Assembly (NCBI GenBank): GCA_038248985.1
Contig: JBBRWV010000018.1
Location: forward strand, 1-39,580
Source of the DNA: JBBRWV01 sp038248985
GTDB lineage: Bacteria; Planctomycetota; Phycisphaerae; WQYP01
Reading direction: 5' to 3'
DNA length: 39,580 nucleotides
In this document: positions 9,136-18,131 of the stretch, one piece after another
How the letters are laid out: each line of letters begins with the position of its first letter
How positions within the stretch are numbered: the stretch's first letter is position 1
Program-made: the position numbers and the translations under genes
The notes under the pieces: model-generated
What the model was told of the DNA's origin: nothing
The model's input: the letters and a program-made list of their open reading frames with translations, nothing else
The model's database searches: none

Positions 9136-10128
9136 TTACCGTACCAAGTTGCGATCTGCCTGGGGAAAATCAGCAGCTTCTTTGGCCTTCCGGGCGGTGC
9201 GTGAATCACTCGACGTGGTCTTGCCTTCCAGGTACTTCTGAATTCCCGCACGTTCATCGGCACCCGTGGTCCACTTGGCAAATCCCAAAAACATCAGGCC
9301 TTCGAGCTTCCATGCTGGGTCCTTGTCGTTCTGGGCCATATTGTGCAGATCCCCGGGCTTGGGTGCGGTCGAGCGCATGATCCGATCCTTCTGGCCGTAA
9401 CGCCGTGAAACATCCAGATACGTTGCATACAGTTCCTTAACTCGCGCTTCCTTGTCCGGTTCGCTGTACCAGTTTTTGCTGGAACTGCTCTGCATATTGG
9501 CCAAGGATTCACCCATCACGGCCAAGCCGCCAAACTTGTAAGTGGAGTACGCCCCGTGATCCCACAGCCGTTTTCCGAAGAGGAACGCAGCGCGAAAATG
9601 CTGGTCTGCCAACTCACGCTTTTTATCTGCGCGCGCCGACATTCCCGCCTTGCAGGTCGCGCTACCCATCGCCGCCAGTACATCCCTCATCGCCCAGGCG
9701 TTCTTGGGGCCAATTGAGAAATCGCCTCCGTCAAAGTCCATCACCACATCGGTGCCCATTCCCATATCCCCGGCCTGCAGGATTTTTTCGATCACCGGTT
9801 TGAGCACCGGGTCCGTCTCTGGTGAACGACTTCTCTTGCAGATATCCAGAAATTTGTCGTCGCCCACTGTCCACGCCAACTTGAAGGCTTCTCCATAGGA
9901 TTTCTCAGCCCCCCCACCGCCGACACCGGGTGTGGCGATCAGCCCTGCGGTGTCCAGACGCAGCTCGATCATATCCAGAGCGCCAGCGTCCGTGGTGGCC
10001 TTCGTTGGCGCGCTGATGGCGCGCCCACCCAGCATAAAATAGAGTGCCAAACCTACCACCACAATCACCATCAGCCCAGAGACGCACAGCCCAATAATTA
10101 GCCCAATTTTTGCCGAGTTTTTTGCCAT
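9136..10128 (-). CDS. Membrane-anchored protein of unknown function
   Basis: A 330-residue protein with an N-terminal signal anchor (IGLIIGLCVSGLMVIVVVGL) and a mostly helical soluble part. It has no motif I recognise. After a Gly-rich patch (TPGVGGGG) come segments rich in Lys, Asp and Ala and a helix-turn-helix-like run (QHFRAAFLFGKRLWDHGAYSTYKFGGLAVMGE) that could be a TPR-like scaffold. The ATG at 10128 has AAGGA seven bases upstream. It lies 57 bases downstream of the amidase gene and just upstream of the Nudix gene, all on the minus strand. Possibly a lineage-specific envelope protein. Confidence 0.7.
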   Translation of the reverse strand: MAKNSAKIGLIIGLCVSGLMVIVVVGLALYFMLGGRAISAPTKATTDAGALDMIELRLDTAGLIATPGVGGGGAEKSYGEAFKLAWTVGDDKFLDICKRSRSPETDPVLKPVIEKILQAGDMGMGTDVVMDFDGGDFSIGPKNAWAMRDVLAAMGSATCKAGMSARADKKRELADQHFRAAFLFGKRLWDHGAYSTYKFGGLAVMGESLANMQSSSSKNWYSEPDKEARVKELYATYLDVSRRYGQKDRIMRSTAPKPGDLHNMAQNDKDPAWKLEGLMFLGFAKWTTGADERAGIQKYLEGKTTSSDSRTARKAKEAADFPQADRNLVR

Positions 10129-10184
10129 TTATTGTCCTTCCAAAGTTTGATTCAGAACCGAAATCCAAATGCTATGTTCGCTAC

Positions 10185-11078
10185 CTATTCAATAAATCGT
10201 TGCGTTATCTGCCCGTAGGCATCAATCCGTCGATCACGCAGAAATGGCCAGTTTCTCCGCGTTTCTTCCTGTAGTTTCGGATCTACCTCGGCAATCAGTA
10301 TTTCTTCCTGATCTTGCGACGCCTTTTGCAGCAGGCGTCCAAACGGATCAGCAATGAATGAGCTGCCAAAAAATTCAATGCCATCTTTACCGCCACCGAG
10401 GATCTTTTCCAATCCCACCCGATTAGGGGAGGCTACGTACACCCCATTGGCGATCGCATGGCTTCTTTGCATGGTCTCCCATGCGGAACATTGAGCGGCG
10501 CCAAACGCGGCCTTTTCCTGCGGATGCCACCCGATCGCCGTGGGGAAAAAAAGCACGGAACAATCCTGCAACGCAGTCAGTCGAGCCCCTTCCGGGTACC
10601 ACTGATCCCAGCAAATCAATACGCCGATGCGACCAAATTTTGTCGCCCAGACTCTGAATCCCAAGTCCCCCGGCGTAAAATAGTATTTTTCGTAGTACAG
10701 CGGATCATCCGGAATATGCATCTTGCGATAGACGCCCAGCAGCGTGCCATCGGCATCAATAATCGCCGCCGTATTGTGATACAACCCCGCGGCCCGTCTT
10801 TCAAACAATGACGCGACAATAACGACATTCAGTTCCTGGGCCAGTTTACCCAGTACCTCGGTACTCGGTCCCGGAATGGATTCGGCCAGGTCAAAAATCG
10901 CTGTATCCTCCAGTTGGCAAAAATACTGCGACTTGAACAACTCTTGGGTGCAGATGACTTGGGCTCCTCGGGAAGCTGCTTCGCGAATCTTGCCTATTAT
11001 TTTCTCAAGATTCTCCGTGGGATCGGGCGAACAGGCCATCTGGATGATGCCTACTTGAAACTTCTGGCACTCGGGCAT
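10185..11078 (-). CDS. aguB: N-carbamoylputrescine amidase (carbon-nitrogen hydrolase)
   Basis: A 297-residue nitrilase-superfamily enzyme of normal length. The catalytic triad is readable: Glu46 in VICTQELFKSQYF, Lys119 in GVYRKMHIPDDP and Cys156 in IGVLICWDQWYPEGAR. The strings KMHIPDDPLYYEKYYFTPGD and FFGSSFIADPFG are characteristic of AguB, which hydrolyses N-carbamoylputrescine to putrescine, CO2 and ammonia in the agmatine route. Its usual partner, agmatine deiminase (aguA), is not in this window. The ATG at 11078 has GAGGAG six bases upstream. It is divergent from the AsmA/YdbH-like gene. Confidence 0.9.
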   Translation of the reverse strand: MPECQKFQVGIIQMACSPDPTENLEKIIGKIREAASRGAQVICTQELFKSQYFCQLEDTAIFDLAESIPGPSTEVLGKLAQELNVVIVASLFERRAAGLYHNTAAIIDADGTLLGVYRKMHIPDDPLYYEKYYFTPGDLGFRVWATKFGRIGVLICWDQWYPEGARLTALQDCSVLFFPTAIGWHPQEKAAFGAAQCSAWETMQRSHAIANGVYVASPNRVGLEKILGGGKDGIEFFGSSFIADPFGRLLQKASQDQEEILIAEVDPKLQEETRRNWPFLRDRRIDAYGQITQRFIE

Positions 11079-11193
11079 CGGTACTCCTCTGGAGAATCAG
11101 GACTTCAATGCACGCTGACTGATCGGCGTGGGGCAATGATTATAGATGCTGTCAAGGCGTGGGCAAAATGCGCCTGCGTGTTAAGATGAAGCA

Positions 11194-14100
11194 ATGGCTG
11201 CTGTAAAACCATTTTGGAAGCGGAAACGCGTGCGAATACTTGCCGGCTTGGCGATCCTTGTCGCGGTCACGCTGACCTTGCCTTTCCTGTTTACCACGGC
11301 CATTGTCCGTCATTTCATTTCCTCGTCAGAATATGCGCCGTTTCAAATTACGATACGCAAGGCCAGCCTCAACCTGGGTGGAGTCCTCACTATATATGAC
11401 CTATCGATACACGACGTCAACGACCATTCCGGAAAACCGTTGATTGAAGTCAATACCGCGCGCGTGGATTTTAACTGGTCTCAAGTGAGTTCTCGTCACT
11501 TGCGTGCATTGGATGTCGAAGGGCTTCGGGTGTACGCCCGCTCTGGAAGAGATTCGCAGTTCACGATCCTAAGGCTTCTGAATCCCGGCGACTATTCTGG
11601 AACAAAACTCCCTCTACCCCCCCCATCGACGGCACCGCCGCTGCGGGTGGACCAGATTGTTCTCACCGGGGACATTTTTGTCGAAAGCTACGATCCGTGG
11701 CTGCAACTGTTTCCGCCCGGCATCAACAGGGGCATACCGCTGCAATTGCACATTCGTACCACCGGGCCTTCCGATCGCGCCATCACGGAAATCGCCGTCG
11801 CCCTCGGTGAACGCAATAATGCCGCAGCTGAACTGCCCAGCATTGCGGGGCAGTTGCGCGTAGAGAAGACCAGCGGCGATAACACGGATGTGACAATCAG
11901 CAACTTTTTGTTAAGCAACGTTACGGCCGCCGCATCGAGCAACTTCATTGCCGCACTCTGGCCCGGTTTCGCGCAACTGCCTGCGGATCTTCAACGCGGC
12001 GTATCAGTGCATCTCGATTCGTTTTATCTCTCTGGCAAGGTCACTGCAGGTACGGATCCCCGATTTGTCGGAGAAATCAGCGCCCGCGGCATCCAGGGGA
12101 AGTTCGAGGGACCGGGCCTTCCCATGGCAATTGAAGATTTGTCTGGCACCGCTCAATTGGACGTGCCGCTGAATGCCAACGCCCTGGATGAGCTCATCAT
12201 TCGCAAGGGCAACATCGCCGCCGCGTTGATCCAGTGTGGACCGTGGCGGCTCACCAAGCTAAATGCCGACGGCGAAGTGGAGGAAGGCGTCGCCAACCTC
12301 GCGCAAATGACTGCCACCTCGCTCGACGGCTCCATCGTGGTTTCGTGCGCGTGGCCGCTTCGGAGTACATTTCCGCAACGCGGGGTACTCACACTTCGCG
12401 ATCTGGACGGTTTCAAACTGCGTTCGCGCCTGCCCGACGATCTCAAGAAACGCCTGCCCTATCAGATCCAGGGACTGCTCAGTGCCAAGCTCACGCTGAA
12501 TGAGCACACTGAAGATACCTTGGCTGGGCGACTGGAAATCAACACGGGGGACGTCGTCGGGATCCAAGATCCAACCGGCTTCGTAGACCCCATCGTTCTG
12601 AATCGCGTAGGGATATCCAGCCAATGGGAGTGGTCGCCCCGAGTTCTCTCAGGAATAGACAGTCTGCCGGTATTGAGCAAGGGGCGGATCTGGGCGGAGA
12701 GTATTTCTAGTGCAACCTTGAACCTTAACAACCTCAAGGGCGATTTTTCGCTGGATGCAGAAGGATTCCTCAAGGTCGATGACCTCACGGCGTCAATGGC
12801 TGAGGACACATCGTTTCATGCGACGGCAGGGCTGAATATCGCTTCGCGCAGACTCGATAATGTGGCCGTTTATCTGAATAATTTTTCTCCAGAGTTGCTC
12901 AAAAAGTGGCTGCCGGAGCACGTTCGGACGGATACGCATGTTTCCGCATCTTTGTCGATCGTTCAGGCTCCGCTGGAAGAGGGATCCCTCATAAAGAGCT
13001 ACTCTGCCCTTCTGAAAATAACACTACCAGAGTCCTCTTCGCTCACCTGGAACGATGCCAAGTTCACCCTCGCCGGCAATCCAACGATTGACGCGATGAT
13101 ACGCCTGCCGTCCGATCTGTCTGCAATTCGCGGATTTTCTATTACCGCGTCCGGTTTCACTAATTTGACACTGACAGATGATGCGTTGAAGAATATTTTT
13201 GGAAAATCAGAATCATTGACTCAAAACGGAATTCATGCCGGTATCGAAAAACTCACACTTGAAGCAGAGTTTATGGACAAGGGCGCCCGGATAGTCGGAT
13301 CATTCGCAATCGACAAACTGAGCGCTGGCATGAAGCTTCAAAGCGAAACATCCATAGAGCTGACGCAGTTCACGGCGCAAGTGCCCTTCCAAGTCGCGTG
13401 GGACGCACACAGGAACCTTGAACAGTTCGTGAACCGCATTATCATTAACCGGGGCGTGTTCGGCATCGAGAAGGTCGCCTACGGTACAAACGTCGTTTCC
13501 AATCTTGCCGCCCAGTTTTCGCTCGACAAGGGCGTTGTCACACTCGATCCTGTAAGCAAAATGGCCTTTGCGGGAGGTACAATTCAGCCCAGTGGGTCGT
13601 ACCGCGTGATGCAGAATCGTCTGAATTCCTCCAAAATTATCGTTTCCAAACTCCAGCAGGATGTATTGGTAAAAAATCTCCTCACCGAGAAGTTCGGTGC
13701 CCAAGGCACCGTGAGTGGCGAAATCACCTTGATCCGTAATTCCCGTGATCAACTCGTCGGAAATATTGAATTGGACACTGATGGTGAAGGGCGGCTTCGT
13801 TTCAGCGAAGAGGTGGCCAGTATACTGGCACCGGTCGCCAAACAGGCGATTGGCAATTCCGCCCCAATGCCCAGCAATTTCGACCAGATAATCTCCGCAC
13901 AGTTGAAGGACTATCCGTATACCGTCGGCAGGATTGGTGCCGGCGATTCTTCTGGTGACCTGGAGGTCCAACTGAACTACACCCGGGTGCCACTATCGCC
14001 TGGCGAGCCCGGTTACGCGGTACCCGTGCAAATCGAGGGCAAGCCTGTCCTGATTAACTATCCATTGCAACTAAAAGGACTCAAATTGGTGATAGCACGT

Positions 14101-14292
14101 ACCAGCGTGATGGATGTCATCGGACTTGGCACAGGGCTCGGCGAGTTTCTGCCCGGACTTCAAAAGCAGTCGGCCTCAAGTGGCCCCATTCAGCCGGCGG
14201 CAACTCTCCCGGCCTCCACCCGACCGGCTACTCAACCCGCTACCACGCGCCCCGCGGCAACCCAGCCCGCCACCACTCGGCCTGAATCTTAA
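11194..14292 (+). CDS. AsmA/YdbH-like envelope protein
   Basis: A 1032-residue protein with an N-terminal membrane anchor (residues ~11-32) and a long repetitive beta-strand periplasmic body typical of AsmA-like/YdbH lipid-bridge proteins. Early residues show the family start: 'ALDVEGLRVYARSG', with later 'LDVPLNAN' and 'SLDGSIVVSCAWPL' strands. Near the end, QIEGKPVLINYPLQLKGLKLV and a helix precede a low-complexity Thr/Pro/Ala/Gln tail built on TRPATQPATT units. The next gene encodes YnbE- and YdbL-like segments, which in E. coli neighbour ydbH. That context is the main reason for choosing YdbH over TamB or YhdP. A role in inner-to-outer membrane phospholipid transport is inferred. Confidence 0.7.
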   Translation: MAAVKPFWKRKRVRILAGLAILVAVTLTLPFLFTTAIVRHFISSSEYAPFQITIRKASLNLGGVLTIYDLSIHDVNDHSGKPLIEVNTARVDFNWSQVSSRHLRALDVEGLRVYARSGRDSQFTILRLLNPGDYSGTKLPLPPPSTAPPLRVDQIVLTGDIFVESYDPWLQLFPPGINRGIPLQLHIRTTGPSDRAITEIAVALGERNNAAAELPSIAGQLRVEKTSGDNTDVTISNFLLSNVTAAASSNFIAALWPGFAQLPADLQRGVSVHLDSFYLSGKVTAGTDPRFVGEISARGIQGKFEGPGLPMAIEDLSGTAQLDVPLNANALDELIIRKGNIAAALIQCGPWRLTKLNADGEVEEGVANLAQMTATSLDGSIVVSCAWPLRSTFPQRGVLTLRDLDGFKLRSRLPDDLKKRLPYQIQGLLSAKLTLNEHTEDTLAGRLEINTGDVVGIQDPTGFVDPIVLNRVGISSQWEWSPRVLSGIDSLPVLSKGRIWAESISSATLNLNNLKGDFSLDAEGFLKVDDLTASMAEDTSFHATAGLNIASRRLDNVAVYLNNFSPELLKKWLPEHVRTDTHVSASLSIVQAPLEEGSLIKSYSALLKITLPESSSLTWNDAKFTLAGNPTIDAMIRLPSDLSAIRGFSITASGFTNLTLTDDALKNIFGKSESLTQNGIHAGIEKLTLEAEFMDKGARIVGSFAIDKLSAGMKLQSETSIELTQFTAQVPFQVAWDAHRNLEQFVNRIIINRGVFGIEKVAYGTNVVSNLAAQFSLDKGVVTLDPVSKMAFAGGTIQPSGSYRVMQNRLNSSKIIVSKLQQDVLVKNLLTEKFGAQGTVSGEITLIRNSRDQLVGNIELDTDGEGRLRFSEEVASILAPVAKQAIGNSAPMPSNFDQIISAQLKDYPYTVGRIGAGDSSGDLEVQLNYTRVPLSPGEPGYAVPVQIEGKPVLINYPLQLKGLKLVIARTSVMDVIGLGTGLGEFLPGLQKQSASSGPIQPAATLPASTRPATQPATTRPAATQPATTRPES

Positions 14293-14398
14293 ATCGCGGT
14301 GCGGACGCCACGCGAGAAAAACACGTTACCTTGGCTATACTTACAATGGTACGAAGATGTGCATCCAACTTTGACGATTATCCTTTCCAGGAGATCCC

Positions 14399-15028
14399 AT
14401 GAAAACGATTCTATCGCTTATCCCAACGCTCGCTCTATTCATGAATGGCTGCGAGACGCGGCACACGATCGTCGTTGACCAACCCAAGCCGATGGAAGTG
14501 AACATTAACTTCACCGGCCGCTTGGATCTGGTCATCCACGAAGCGCGGCAGGATATGGAAAAAATTACTGGCGAAAAGGCCAAACGGGTCGTTCGTCCGG
14601 AAGATATCGGTCTTCCTCCGGGCCCAACTTCTGCGCTTCCCTCCGAATTCAATCGTGTGGCCACGCTGGTGGATTTCGGGAATCCTCGCGGCACACTGGT
14701 TGCCTCGGAAGCGGACCTCAAGAAAGCCATGGCCGATCGCAATCCTCAAATCCGCGCATTGCTTGATACTCACCTCGCGGGTGAGTCTCACACCGGTTTG
14801 CTCGCCAAACGCGGTGAACTCAGTGCGGAACAAGCGGCCCTCCTTACTACCGAAAACGCCGATCGCGATTCTCTTTACACGCAGGAAGCCGCGCGCAGGT
14901 CAGTCAAGAAGGAGGACGTGGCGCTCTCGTATTATCTCGCGCGTCTGGGCCATGCCAAGAAAGGTGACTGGTACGAAAAATATGACAAATCCAAAGCCGC
15001 CTGGGTTTGGGCCCAGTTTGAAGAATAA
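14399..15028 (+). CDS. YnbE-YdbL-like fusion lipoprotein (DUF1318 C-terminus)
   Basis: A 209-residue lipoprotein. The signal peptide ends in FMNGC, giving lipidated Cys18 (Met at -3 is unusual). Residues 18-60 (CETRHTIVVDQPKPMEVNIN then LDLVIHEARQDMEKI) follow the plan of E. coli YnbE, a ~60-residue lipoprotein (Cys-x-Pro-Arg, Pro-Ile-x-Ile-Asn-Met, then a helix). Residues ~125-209 (GESHTGLLAKRGELSAEQAA, TENADRDSLYTQEA, then a GDW near the end) resemble the DUF1318 core of YdbL. The linker is ~50 residues. The ATG at 14399 has AGGAG five bases upstream. It lies 106 bases after the YdbH-like gene and is likely co-transcribed. In E. coli the three are separate genes. Confidence 0.72.
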   Translation: MKTILSLIPTLALFMNGCETRHTIVVDQPKPMEVNINFTGRLDLVIHEARQDMEKITGEKAKRVVRPEDIGLPPGPTSALPSEFNRVATLVDFGNPRGTLVASEADLKKAMADRNPQIRALLDTHLAGESHTGLLAKRGELSAEQAALLTTENADRDSLYTQEAARRSVKKEDVALSYYLARLGHAKKGDWYEKYDKSKAAWVWAQFEE

Positions 15029-15034
15029 GGGCGG

Positions 15035-15778
15035 CTACTTCTGCAGAAACTTCGCCACCCGACTGGCCACTTCCCCCGCTAGCTTGTCGCGTGCGATACG
15101 CACCACCCCCTGATCGTCGATGAAATAAGCCCCCGGATTTTCCCCCTTCACCATCTCCAACGTGTTGGCAATGATCATATCCGCGCTGCTCGCTTTGCGG
15201 CTATTTTCCGCCACCGCGATGAGCTGCTCCTCCGCAATCCCCACTTCCAGTTTGAACTTGATCAACAGTCCTTCGTAACCCCATGCGGATCGAAACTGAT
15301 CCACCAGTTTCATGGTCGCCAGACCACGCACAGCTATCTCCCCGTAAAGGCTCTTCACCTTGGGGGCATCCACATTTTCCACCACCCATGTCTCTGTGCC
15401 GTTGGCTCCCGCTTCGCGAGAATGTATTCGAAACGATCCCGCGGGCGCGTAGTCCGACACTGCTGCGGACATTGCCACGCCCTCCACATGATCGCCACTG
15501 GTCATCCGTTCAGTCAGCAATTCCAGAAGATCAGCATGCGTGCGAAATGATTCTGCACCCAGCATGCCGCGTTTTCCCGAATAACCGTTGTACTGGGTCA
15601 CATGGATCGAATTGGACGTCAGGAGTGTCACATCGCCCAAGTCCAGCAGCGCCAGCGCGATATCCAAACCCGTTTGTCCAGTGAAGATATTGCCCCATCC
15701 ACGCACCTGATCAATGGGTTCATATGTGGAACCAGCGGTTACGATGAAATGCGGTGGCGTTGGGGACACATTGGCCAT
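15035..15778 (-). CDS. Stand-alone phosphopantothenoylcysteine synthetase (CoaB-like)
   Basis: A 247-residue protein equivalent to the C-terminal half of bacterial CoaBC. It shows FIVTAGSTYEPIDQVR (CoaB: TAGGT.EPIDPVR), MSAAVSDYAP (CoaB: aAAVaDy.p), LLIKFKLE, and SSADMIIANTLEMV (CoaB: .aD.ivaN). It would couple 4'-phosphopantothenate to cysteine using a nucleotide triphosphate. The flavin CoaC decarboxylase half is absent here. The usual 'NrSSGkmG' loop is replaced by GNIFTGQTGLD, so it is divergent or closer to other stand-alone synthetases. An ATG at 15793 is in frame, but the ATG at 15778 has GGAAGG upstream. It is downstream of rpoD and separated by a terminator. Confidence 0.75.
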   Translation of the reverse strand: MANVSPTPPHFIVTAGSTYEPIDQVRGWGNIFTGQTGLDIALALLDLGDVTLLTSNSIHVTQYNGYSGKRGMLGAESFRTHADLLELLTERMTSGDHVEGVAMSAAVSDYAPAGSFRIHSREAGANGTETWVVENVDAPKVKSLYGEIAVRGLATMKLVDQFRSAWGYEGLLIKFKLEVGIAEEQLIAVAENSRKASSADMIIANTLEMVKGENPGAYFIDDQGVVRIARDKLAGEVASRVAKFLQK

Positions 15779-15893
15779 CGTGTTGCCTTCCATTATTCAA
15801 CATTAAAAAGTCGACAAACTTGAGTATGTGGCGACCTCTCTCCACATGCAACCATCGCCGACTTTCCGCACGTTGAACTGCACAACCATCAAC

Positions 15894-15926
15894 AAAAAAG
15901 ACTCGCGACGCTACTCGCAAGTCTTT
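15894..15926 (-). terminator. Rho-independent terminator of rpoD
   Basis: On the minus strand, arm AAAGACTTGCGA and arm TCGCGAGTCTTT pair over 12 positions with a single G-T wobble, around loop GTAGCG, followed directly by a T run. It lies 24 bases past the rpoD stop. The plus-strand side also ends in CTGTTTTT, so it may act in both directions. Confidence 0.85.
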
Positions 15927-15949
15927 CTGTTTTTGAACGTCAAAACTGT

Positions 15950-17779
15950 TCACTCTTCGTGATGTGCCTCCGCGCCATTCTGCTCATCGTGAGATTCATC
16001 GCTGTCGCCAATGTCCTCAAGCGTAGACAAATCTCCCGCCGGCATCTGGCCCAGCGTCGCATAAATCGAGCCATCCAGAAAACCTTCGAGTTTGCGGGCC
16101 CGCACCGGGTGCTGCAACTTGCGAATGGCTTTCGCCTCCACCTGTCGCACGCGTTCGCGCGTCACCTTGAAGATGCGGCCGACTTCCTCAAGCGTGTAGG
16201 TGTAGCCGTCGCCAATACCATATCGCAGCTTGATAATTTCTCGTTCCCGGTAGGTCAACGTTTTCAGTACCAGATCAATGCGCTCTTTCAACATTTCCTG
16301 GGTCGCCGTTTCAACCGGATTCTCCGCAGCCTCATCTTCGATGAAGTCACCGAAATAGCTGTCCTCGGATTCGCCGACCGGACGATCCAGCGAAATCGGG
16401 TGCCGGCTGATCTTCAATACGCGGCGACACTCCCCCACCGGCATCTTCGCTTCGCGGGCGATCTCTTCAATCGTCGGTTCGCGTCCAAGCTCCTGCAGCA
16501 ACTTCTTGCTGATGTTCCGGAGCTTGCTCATCGTCTCGATCATGTGGACGGGAATTCGAATCGTCCGGGCGTGATCGGCAATCGCCCGCGTGATCGCTTG
16601 GCGAATCCACCATGTGGCATACGTGCTGAACTTGTAGCCGCGGCGATATTCATACTTATCCACCGCCCGCATCAGGCCAGTGTTACCTTCTTGAATGATA
16701 TCCAGGAACGACAACCCGCGGTTGCGATACTTCTTGGCAATCGACACCACCAGCCGCAAATTTCCGCCGGATAGCTTGCGCTTGGCGTCTTCATATTCGT
16801 TGAATACCAGGTGAATCTGATGGCATCGGCGTGTCAGGCTGTCCGGCTCTTCCAGCACCAACTCCTGCAGACCTTCATACTCCTCCTGCATCGCCAGGCG
16901 GTCGTCTTCGGTCAGCTTCGCCCGCAGGTCACTCAAGAACTTCTTCAGTTCGTTTAACTTGTTGCTGATGCCCTGCAACTTCTTCATCAGCGGAATGACC
17001 TTGCTCGTCCGCAGGCTCAACTCTTCCAGCAGAGTCACGGCCTTGCGCCGGCGATTTCGCATGCGCCGGCCGATTTCTTCCTTTTGCCCCTCACTTGTCC
17101 CTGACTCCCGACCCCGTGACCAGTCATTGCGATTCTGTTCCAGCAGCTTGCGCACCGTTCCGATATTTTCAGGAATGCGCTTGGAAATGGTGCCCTTGGC
17201 GTCCACCTCGGCCGTGCTGATGCGCATCGTGCGATCAAAGGGCAGTTCGCCGCTCTCGACCAGCGCCAGAATATCTACCGCCGACTGCAAACAGTAATCC
17301 GATTCCAACACCTTGCGTCGAAACGCCATGCGCGTCAGTTCGATTTTCTTTGCCAGCCGGATTTCTTCGTCACGAGTCAGCAGCGGGATTTCGCCCATCT
17401 GCGTCAGGTACATGCGAACCGGATCGTCAATGCGCTTCGAGCCGACTTCCACGTCGACTTCGTCCATCTTTTCAATTTCTTCTTCCGCCGCCTGCATCAT
17501 CGCCAAGTCCGGCTCATCCGGCGCCGGCGCGGCAACCTGCTTATTCCCCTCGGCTTCATCCAGAAGCTCAATACCTAACTCGTCAAACTGCTGCATCAAC
17601 GCATCAAGGCGATCGGGCGCTATGGCATCGTCAGGCAACAGCTCATTGAGCTCTTCATACGTGAGGTAACCATTCTGCTTGCCTTTTTCGACCAGCAATT
17701 TCAGATTGGAGTGGGCTTTGGCCAGCGGAACGGTATTCACCGTCGCCGGTGGTTGAACTTGGGTGCCTGTACTACTCAC
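15950..17779 (-). CDS. rpoD: Primary RNA polymerase sigma factor (sigma-70)
   Basis: A 609-residue housekeeping sigma factor when read from the GTG at 17779, which has GGAGG four bases upstream. The frame stays open to a TTG at 17968, but that extension is Pro/Ser-rich and lacks a ribosome site. Region 1.1 starts with LLVEKGKQNGYLTYEELN and region 1.2 with DDPVRMYLTQMGEIPLLTR (about residue 118). A ~170-residue non-conserved insert follows. Region 2 (about 334-407) has NLRLVVSIAKKY and KFSTYATWWIRQAITRAI. Region 4.2 (about 529-557) has VTRERVRQVEAKAIRKLQHP. After the normal FLD end there is an extra acidic tail of ~40 residues ending in His/Glu. It is transcribed alone from the promoter at 18102-18131. 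Confidence 0.95.
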   Translation of the reverse strand: MSSTGTQVQPPATVNTVPLAKAHSNLKLLVEKGKQNGYLTYEELNELLPDDAIAPDRLDALMQQFDELGIELLDEAEGNKQVAAPAPDEPDLAMMQAAEEEIEKMDEVDVEVGSKRIDDPVRMYLTQMGEIPLLTRDEEIRLAKKIELTRMAFRRKVLESDYCLQSAVDILALVESGELPFDRTMRISTAEVDAKGTISKRIPENIGTVRKLLEQNRNDWSRGRESGTSEGQKEEIGRRMRNRRRKAVTLLEELSLRTSKVIPLMKKLQGISNKLNELKKFLSDLRAKLTEDDRLAMQEEYEGLQELVLEEPDSLTRRCHQIHLVFNEYEDAKRKLSGGNLRLVVSIAKKYRNRGLSFLDIIQEGNTGLMRAVDKYEYRRGYKFSTYATWWIRQAITRAIADHARTIRIPVHMIETMSKLRNISKKLLQELGREPTIEEIAREAKMPVGECRRVLKISRHPISLDRPVGESEDSYFGDFIEDEAAENPVETATQEMLKERIDLVLKTLTYREREIIKLRYGIGDGYTYTLEEVGRIFKVTRERVRQVEAKAIRKLQHPVRARKLEGFLDGSIYATLGQMPAGDLSTLEDIGDSDESHDEQNGAEAHHEE

Positions 17780-18024
17780 GGTTCCTCCAAAGGGGCTGGC
17801 GTCGGGCTTGCCGGTGTCGGCTTGCGGACGCCTATCAACTGCCGGTGACAATTTATACGGGGCCAGAGGTGATGATGCGCTGGGATCGACAGAGCGAATC
17901 CAACAGGCCTGTCGTCGCGTGACGACTCCTCGGGCGGGCGTAAGACTGTGCCGGAATTGAAAAATCAAGTAATCGGGATTGCCTACACCCGATCGATTTT
18001 TATCGAATTCTAATCCTCATGAAA

Positions 18025-18046
18025 CACTTGTTGCGCGCAACAAGTG
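18025..18046. promoter_or_regulatory. 22-bp perfect palindrome in the rpoD leader
   Basis: Half-site CACTTGTTGCG is followed immediately by its exact complement, with no spacer. It lies ~50 bases downstream of the predicted rpoD transcription start and ~245 bases upstream of the GTG start. It could be a dimeric repressor operator or, in RNA, a hairpin. No U-run follows on the minus strand, so it is not a terminator for the rpoD transcript. Confidence 0.55.
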
Positions 18047-18101
18047 AAGTTATGCCTGCAAAAAAAAATTAAGGTGAACAAAATCACGCAGCGAACCCAG
18101 T

Positions 18102-18131
18102 ATTATATACACCAAAACCCCATATTGCCAA
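18102..18131 (-). promoter_or_regulatory. Sigma-70 promoter of rpoD
   Basis: On the minus strand a -35 TTGGCA (18131-18126) and a consensus -10 TATAAT (18107-18102) are separated by 18 bases. This places the start near 18095, giving an rpoD leader of about 315 bases. The gap between the rpoD start and the next gene (17780-18245) is AT-rich. It otherwise holds only the palindrome at 18025 and a nine-base TAATCCACA (18177-18185), one mismatch from a DnaA box. Confidence 0.75.
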
